From NCBI GenBank assembly GCA_903870235.1, contig CAIQCA010000130.1, positions 1 through 15,959 on the forward strand: DNA of 15,959 bases. Reading direction: 5' to 3'. The notes under the pieces are model-generated. The model ran no database searches. It saw nothing but the letters and a program-made list of their open reading frames with translations, and was not told where the DNA came from. Below, one piece after another: positions 12,617 through 15,959 of the stretch. Position 1 is the first letter of the stretch; every line of letters begins with the position of its first letter. The position numbers and the translations under genes were made by a program. The DNA is from an uncultured bacterium (GTDB lineage: Bacteria; Patescibacteriota; Minisyncoccia; Phycocordibacterales; PALSA-1337).

Positions 12617-13783
12617 CTAGCTCCTCTCTGTCATGTGCCGATTAGTTTGTAATATATCACATTTCATCTTTGTAAGTTTCTCGTTAAGAGTCTTGGGATT
12701 TAGTTTTGCATGGTCTGCTCGTATTTTGTTTTTGACATCTTCTGCAACGTCGGGATTAGCAAGTAACCTTGAATATGGTGTCATGCCAGTTTTTTCGTAG
12801 ACTTTTCTGTGTTTTCCGTTTGGTAGTTGTTTGGTACCAATACACAATCTCTGTGCAATCAAATGATTGTGATACATACAAACAAGGTCATAGTATTTGA
12901 TGATTTTTGGAAGTAATTCGACGTGACATAGTCTGTCATAGCCAAGCCATCGTCTAGCAATGTGCCAATTTCTTTGTTCAATATATCCATTGTCATTCTT
13001 CTGGTAGCTTCTTGACCGAGATACGTCAATCTTTTCGTTGTCACACCATGACATTACGGTGGCGTTTAGAAACTCTGATCCACAGTCAGGGTGAACATGC
13101 TTGAGAGTGAAAGGTATCAATGACTGTATGTGGCATAGACTTTCTTTGGTCACTTCCATGCCTTTGTTCCATTGGACTGTATACCCAAGCCATCCCGAAG
13201 AAACATCGACGTAGCCACAGCTGTACATGAAATCACCAGCTAGAGAGCCTCCACAATGAGCTACAGTATCGATTTGACCCATGCCAACAGAGACATTGTG
13301 CCATGAACCTTGAAATATCGGTATACGTTCTTTGATGGCTGATGGCGTCGTCGTTGATATGCCTTTACGCCCACTTTCACAGACCCAACCGCTAACTCTT
13401 CTTTTGACTGTAGCCGTACTCATGGCTAGAAGTTTTCCAGTTACTTCATCGTTGTGATGCCACATTTTATCTCTCTTCAGGATGGTGACGTATTCACAGA
13501 TGACAGGGTGCAGTAATTCACCACAGCATGAATTGGCCGCTTTCCATATTTCGAGAAGTGCAGCATATACGTCATGGGTATAGTAGACAGATCTTCCAGC
13601 TTTCTTCTTTTCGGTATATACGGACTCCAATTGCAACTTCCTAAACCTGCGCATGATGGACTCTCTCCACATGCCAGTTTGTCTGCTTAGAGAGTCTAGA
13701 ATCTCACCTTTTTCTTCTTTGGAAGCCATCAAATACGTTGCTAATTCAATACCAAATAGCTCCTTCTTAGTTTTCATAGTCAT
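12617..13783 (-). CDS. DDE (rve integrase-core) transposase
   Basis: The 388-residue protein has an N-terminal helix-turn-helix-like part (about 1-130, with LMASKEEKGEILDSLSRQTG and MSTATVKRRVSGWV) and an integrase-type catalytic core. The acidic triad is D172 (in GQIDTVAHCGGS), D233 (HPDCGSEF) and E269 (NDNGYIEQRNW), a DD(35)E spacing. The Y-x-x-N-D-N-x-x-x-E-Q-x-N-W block is typical of a group of integrase-core transposases; I cannot place it firmly in IS481 or another named family. No SD precedes the start (ATG 13783; ATG 13777 is also possible). It fills the element, so the IS is likely active or recently active. Confidence 0.9.
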   Translation of the reverse strand: MTMKTKKELFGIELATYLMASKEEKGEILDSLSRQTGMWRESIMRRFRKLQLESVYTEKKKAGRSVYYTHDVYAALLEIWKAANSCCGELLHPVICEYVTILKRDKMWHHNDEVTGKLLAMSTATVKRRVSGWVCESGRKGISTTTPSAIKERIPIFQGSWHNVSVGMGQIDTVAHCGGSLAGDFMYSCGYVDVSSGWLGYTVQWNKGMEVTKESLCHIQSLIPFTLKHVHPDCGSEFLNATVMSWCDNEKIDVSRSRSYQKNDNGYIEQRNWHIARRWLGYDRLCHVELLPKIIKYYDLVCMYHNHLIAQRLCIGTKQLPNGKHRKVYEKTGMTPYSRLLANPDVAEDVKNKIRADHAKLNPKTLNEKLTKMKCDILQTNRHMTERS

Positions 13784-13789
13784 AATCGA

Positions 13790-13817
13790 CTACACTAACA
13801 GGTATTATGAGCTATAC
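13790..13817 (-). repeat. Subterminal repeat of the IS right end
   Basis: On the minus strand it reads GTATAGCTCATAATACCTG and then TTAGTGTAG. It is a degenerate copy of the terminal repeat 9 bases further out, in the same orientation. It lies between the terminal repeat and the transposase start. The left end has no second copy. Confidence 0.7.
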
Positions 13818-13825
13818 GATGTTAT

Positions 13826-13852
13826 CTCACTAACATTATTTGTGAGCTATTA
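13826..13852 (-). repeat. Right terminal inverted repeat of the IS
   Basis: The reverse complement begins TAATAGCTCACAAATAATGT and aligns with the left end 12589-12616. Confidence 0.85.
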
Positions 13853-13879
13853 GGATTTCTGGTCTTTCGGTATGGGTGA

Positions 13880-13888
13880 TGTTATACT
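13880..13888 (+). promoter_or_regulatory. Extended -10 promoter of the surface protein gene
   Basis: TGTTATACT is an extended -10 only 28 bases from the IS end, with no good -35. A start near 13895 gives a leader of about 34 nt with no SD. The IS insertion may have replaced the original upstream region. Confidence 0.45.
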
Positions 13889-13928
13889 TAGGGTATTATT
13901 ATTTGTCCTCCTAATCTTTTAAAAGAAA

Positions 13929-15959
13929 GTGAAAAATAAACACTATAACTTATTACCAGTTACGGCTTGTAGTATTTTGATTGCTGCCATGTTTGCTATT
14001 GTCTTTATCGGCATACCTGTGGCTCATGCTGCAACTTCTCCTGCAATAATAGATGCAACGCCTCACTATTATTGTAATCCTTGGGATGGTAACCCCGAAT
14101 TCTCGTCTCATACATGCCACGTGGCATCTTGGCCAACAGATACATACCAGGCGATGATATCTTATACCTGCCCGACAAATGACACCCTTGTGTATGTAAA
14201 TAATAGTTATAAATGCTCGGTTTCTCTTCCGGCATCGACTGTATGGCAGACAGGGCAGAATAATATTTTGTGGTATATGTATGGCTATGGAGCCTATGGT
14301 TCTATAAGTCCAGTATATCGTCAAGTAAACTCGCTATCGATCACTTCATTATACGCTACCATACCGGCTGGGGCTGCCAATAAGACTATTGATTTTTCGA
14401 CCACCACCTATTCAACTGCCGCCCAGCAGCTAACATTTAGTTGGGCTCTTACCAATAGTTACTCAGTTCTTGGTACTGGTCCTTTTAGTAATGCTGATTG
14501 TTGCTCGGTTAATGCTGGTCTGGGATTCTATATAGATAATACTAAGGCCTTATTTTTGAATTCTGATACAGTTAATACTAGCTACAGCTTAACTCCGGTT
14601 TCATATACCATCCCAGCCGGACAACACACTATAACTTGGAGACTCCAGGGATCTGGTAATGGAACCAATGACACATTAGGATTACTTAGTAATGTGAGTA
14701 AGTTACTTCCATCACAGGCCATAGCACCACCAGTTGTAACTCAGCCAGTTCCAACCGCCACGATCAGTGCTGATCACGTTGTAGTTACAAAGGGTGAATC
14801 CGCTCTCATATCTTGGTCGTCTACAGATGCTACGTCTTGTAAGGATCCCGTCACCGGAGTAAGTGGAGCTTCTGTTTCAGGTAGCGCCGATTCAACCGGA
14901 CCATTAACAGATGTAAAGAAATATCCATTTTCTATAACTTGTACAGGTCCTGGAGGTACTTCCGTTACAAAGACTATCAATATTATGGTCGTCAATCCTG
15001 TTCCTGCGCCGAGTAATGTTGTAGCGGTTTATACTAACGATGATGGTTCTGTAAAACAAAAGATTACTATTTCTTGGCAAGATAATTCCAATAAAACAGC
15101 AAGCGTTGCCCTTGAACGTTCTCTAGACAGTGTTGCTTGGTCTAAGATCGCCTCAATTGCTCATGGAGTATATAAATATATAAATACCCCAGTAAATCCA
15201 CAAGTTAAATATTATTATAGAGTGCGGGCGTATATAGTTTATGATAGTGGTAATGGTACTGAGACTATATATTCCGACTATTCTGATCCTATTTCTCCAG
15301 AAGATACACTGGGACCTATAAACCCAGATGTTAAAACCATAACAACAAGTGCATTAAATGCTCCATCAACAATTACAATAACTTGGAATAAAGCTATAGA
15401 TAATGGTGGCTCAGGCATCGATCATTACGCCATCTTCATAGGCCAATATGTTTTCGGGAATAGTAACCCCATCACATATAATGCTGATGGTAAGAGTGTA
15501 CAAGTTCTTCCACCAATTCTTTCAAAAGATATTGTCTGGGTACCGGGTCCTATTGATGGGAATAATATAAAAGATGATGGATCTCCTTCTTTTACGTTTA
15601 CTGCCACTTCTGTTCCCCCCAATCAGAGATATTGTTTCAAAGTATTGGCTTATGATAAAGATGGTAATGAGGGAACTGTTGGTACAGGTGGTAAACCAGC
15701 TAAGTATCTTTGTACAGCGGTACCTACTTGTGACTATCAAGCCATTATGGATAAGTTTCCAGATACTATCCCTCAGGTCACTACTTTGAATCCGTTTGTA
15801 TCACTAGCTGTCAGACTGTTTCAGGGTACTGGAAGAAAGTGGATAAATAAATGTGCCGTAACGGGTATGAGTTTATTCAATTCTATGAGTTGTTTCGATA
15901 TAGGTATTAAATTTGTCCCGGATTTGATGATGCCAAAAGTTCGGTCTGGTATTTCACAG
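13929..15959 (+). CDS. Secreted surface protein with Ig-like and fibronectin III domains, 3' truncated
   Basis: The frame starts at GTG 13929, just after an in-frame TAA (13920), and stays open for 677 codons to the window end. It begins with a signal peptide: KNKHYN, a hydrophobic core (SILIAAMFAIVFIGIPV) and AHA at residues 32-34 with A35 as +1. Residues about 35-270 are a Ser/Thr/Asn-rich beta-type region with several Cys (HYYCNPW, HTCHVAS, NADCCSVN). Residues about 275-358 are an Ig-like domain with ALISWSSTDATSC … FSITCTGPGG, a form I associate with Parcubacteria surface proteins. Two fibronectin III-like domains follow (about 360-455, ISWQDNSN … YYYRVRAY; about 460-590, ITWNKAIDNGGSGIDHYAIF … RYCFKVLAYD). 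The later part has YLCTAVPTCDYQ and more Cys. It probably acts in adhesion or attachment to a host cell. The downstream end, where an anchor would lie, is outside the window. Confidence 0.85.
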   Translation, partial: MKNKHYNLLPVTACSILIAAMFAIVFIGIPVAHAATSPAIIDATPHYYCNPWDGNPEFSSHTCHVASWPTDTYQAMISYTCPTNDTLVYVNNSYKCSVSLPASTVWQTGQNNILWYMYGYGAYGSISPVYRQVNSLSITSLYATIPAGAANKTIDFSTTTYSTAAQQLTFSWALTNSYSVLGTGPFSNADCCSVNAGLGFYIDNTKALFLNSDTVNTSYSLTPVSYTIPAGQHTITWRLQGSGNGTNDTLGLLSNVSKLLPSQAIAPPVVTQPVPTATISADHVVVTKGESALISWSSTDATSCKDPVTGVSGASVSGSADSTGPLTDVKKYPFSITCTGPGGTSVTKTINIMVVNPVPAPSNVVAVYTNDDGSVKQKITISWQDNSNKTASVALERSLDSVAWSKIASIAHGVYKYINTPVNPQVKYYYRVRAYIVYDSGNGTETIYSDYSDPISPEDTLGPINPDVKTITTSALNAPSTITITWNKAIDNGGSGIDHYAIFIGQYVFGNSNPITYNADGKSVQVLPPILSKDIVWVPGPIDGNNIKDDGSPSFTFTATSVPPNQRYCFKVLAYDKDGNEGTVGTGGKPAKYLCTAVPTCDYQAIMDKFPDTIPQVTTLNPFVSLAVRLFQGTGRKWINKCAVTGMSLFNSMSCFDIGIKFVPDLMMPKVRSGISQ

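Larger units (their letters stand above)
12583..13860. mobile_element. Insertion sequence with DDE transposase, inverted repeats and candidate target duplication
   Basis: The element proper runs from 12589 to about 13852-13854 and carries one transposase gene on the minus strand. Its ends are inverted repeats (12589-12616 and 13826-13852) with the tip TAATAGCTCA. ATTTCT lies next to both ends (12583-12588 and 13855-13860) and may be a 6-bp target duplication, though two extra G at the right make the exact edge uncertain. The element looks complete and recent, because the open frame, the ends and the candidate duplication are all intact. Confidence 0.88.

Noticed and set aside
13953..15789. 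Short frames on both strands within the surface protein gene.
   Set aside because: They are shadows of the long + frame, which has a signal peptide and recognisable domains.
1..15959. Recoding of UGA to glycine, as in some CPR lineages.
   Set aside because: All core frames are intact with UGA as stop and none requires read-through; two minus-strand genes end at TGA right before their terminators.
1..15959. CRISPR array or known defence operon.
   Set aside because: No set of regularly spaced repeats and no cas, restriction or recognisable defence genes were seen.

Overview
The window looks like a chromosomal segment of a Candidate Phyla Radiation (Patescibacteria, Parcubacteria-like) bacterium. 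This is inferred from the gene set and from secreted Ig-like domains of a kind I associate with that group, not from a marker-gene tree. It uses the standard bacterial code: no core gene needs in-frame UGA. The core genes are on the + strand, moderately AT-rich, and end in TAA or TAG.

Layout. 1-1.5 kb: the end of a peptidoglycan-binding protein, a terminator and a short phospholipase D/cardiolipin synthase-like enzyme. 1.5-2.5 kb: a minus-strand orphan gene with a textbook Shine-Dalgarno (SD) and its own terminator. 2.6-5.9 kb: a membrane-anchored DUF192 protein and an adenosylcobalamin-dependent (class II) ribonucleotide reductase. 6.0-6.9 kb: two more minus-strand, SD-led orphan genes. 7.0-7.4 kb: the RNase P RNA gene and its terminator. 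7.5-11.7 kb: the lipid II flippase murJ, elongation factor 4 (lepA), a very small membrane ORF that converges on lepA, and an FtsB/DivIC-like division protein. 11.7-11.95 kb: tRNA-Gly(CCC) followed by a palindromic, GC-rich segment that ends in a second copy of the tRNA 3' end. 12.0-12.5 kb: a minus-strand, SD-led lipoprotein gene. 12.59-13.85 kb: a complete insertion sequence with a DDE transposase, inverted repeats and a candidate target duplication. 13.9 kb to the right edge: a large secreted surface protein with Ig-like and fibronectin III domains, cut by the window end.

The housekeeping genes cover envelope building and division (murJ, FtsB-like, the PLD enzyme), translation (lepA, rnpB, tRNA) and dNTP supply (nrdJ). 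They are not one pathway. The most notable structure is regulatory. Several core genes have extended -10 promoters (TG-N-TANNNT) a few bases from the start codon and no SD, so they look leaderless or nearly so. The accessory minus-strand genes have longer leaders, clear SD sites and dedicated terminators. Two pairs of opposite promoters share elements: a common -35 between rnpB and a minus gene, and a palindromic -10 between the FtsB-like gene and the micro-ORF. The RNase P RNA has two identical 18-nt hairpins and seems to lack the GGU motif that pairs with tRNA CCA; the only tRNA here has no encoded CCA. No CRISPR array or recognisable defence system was found.
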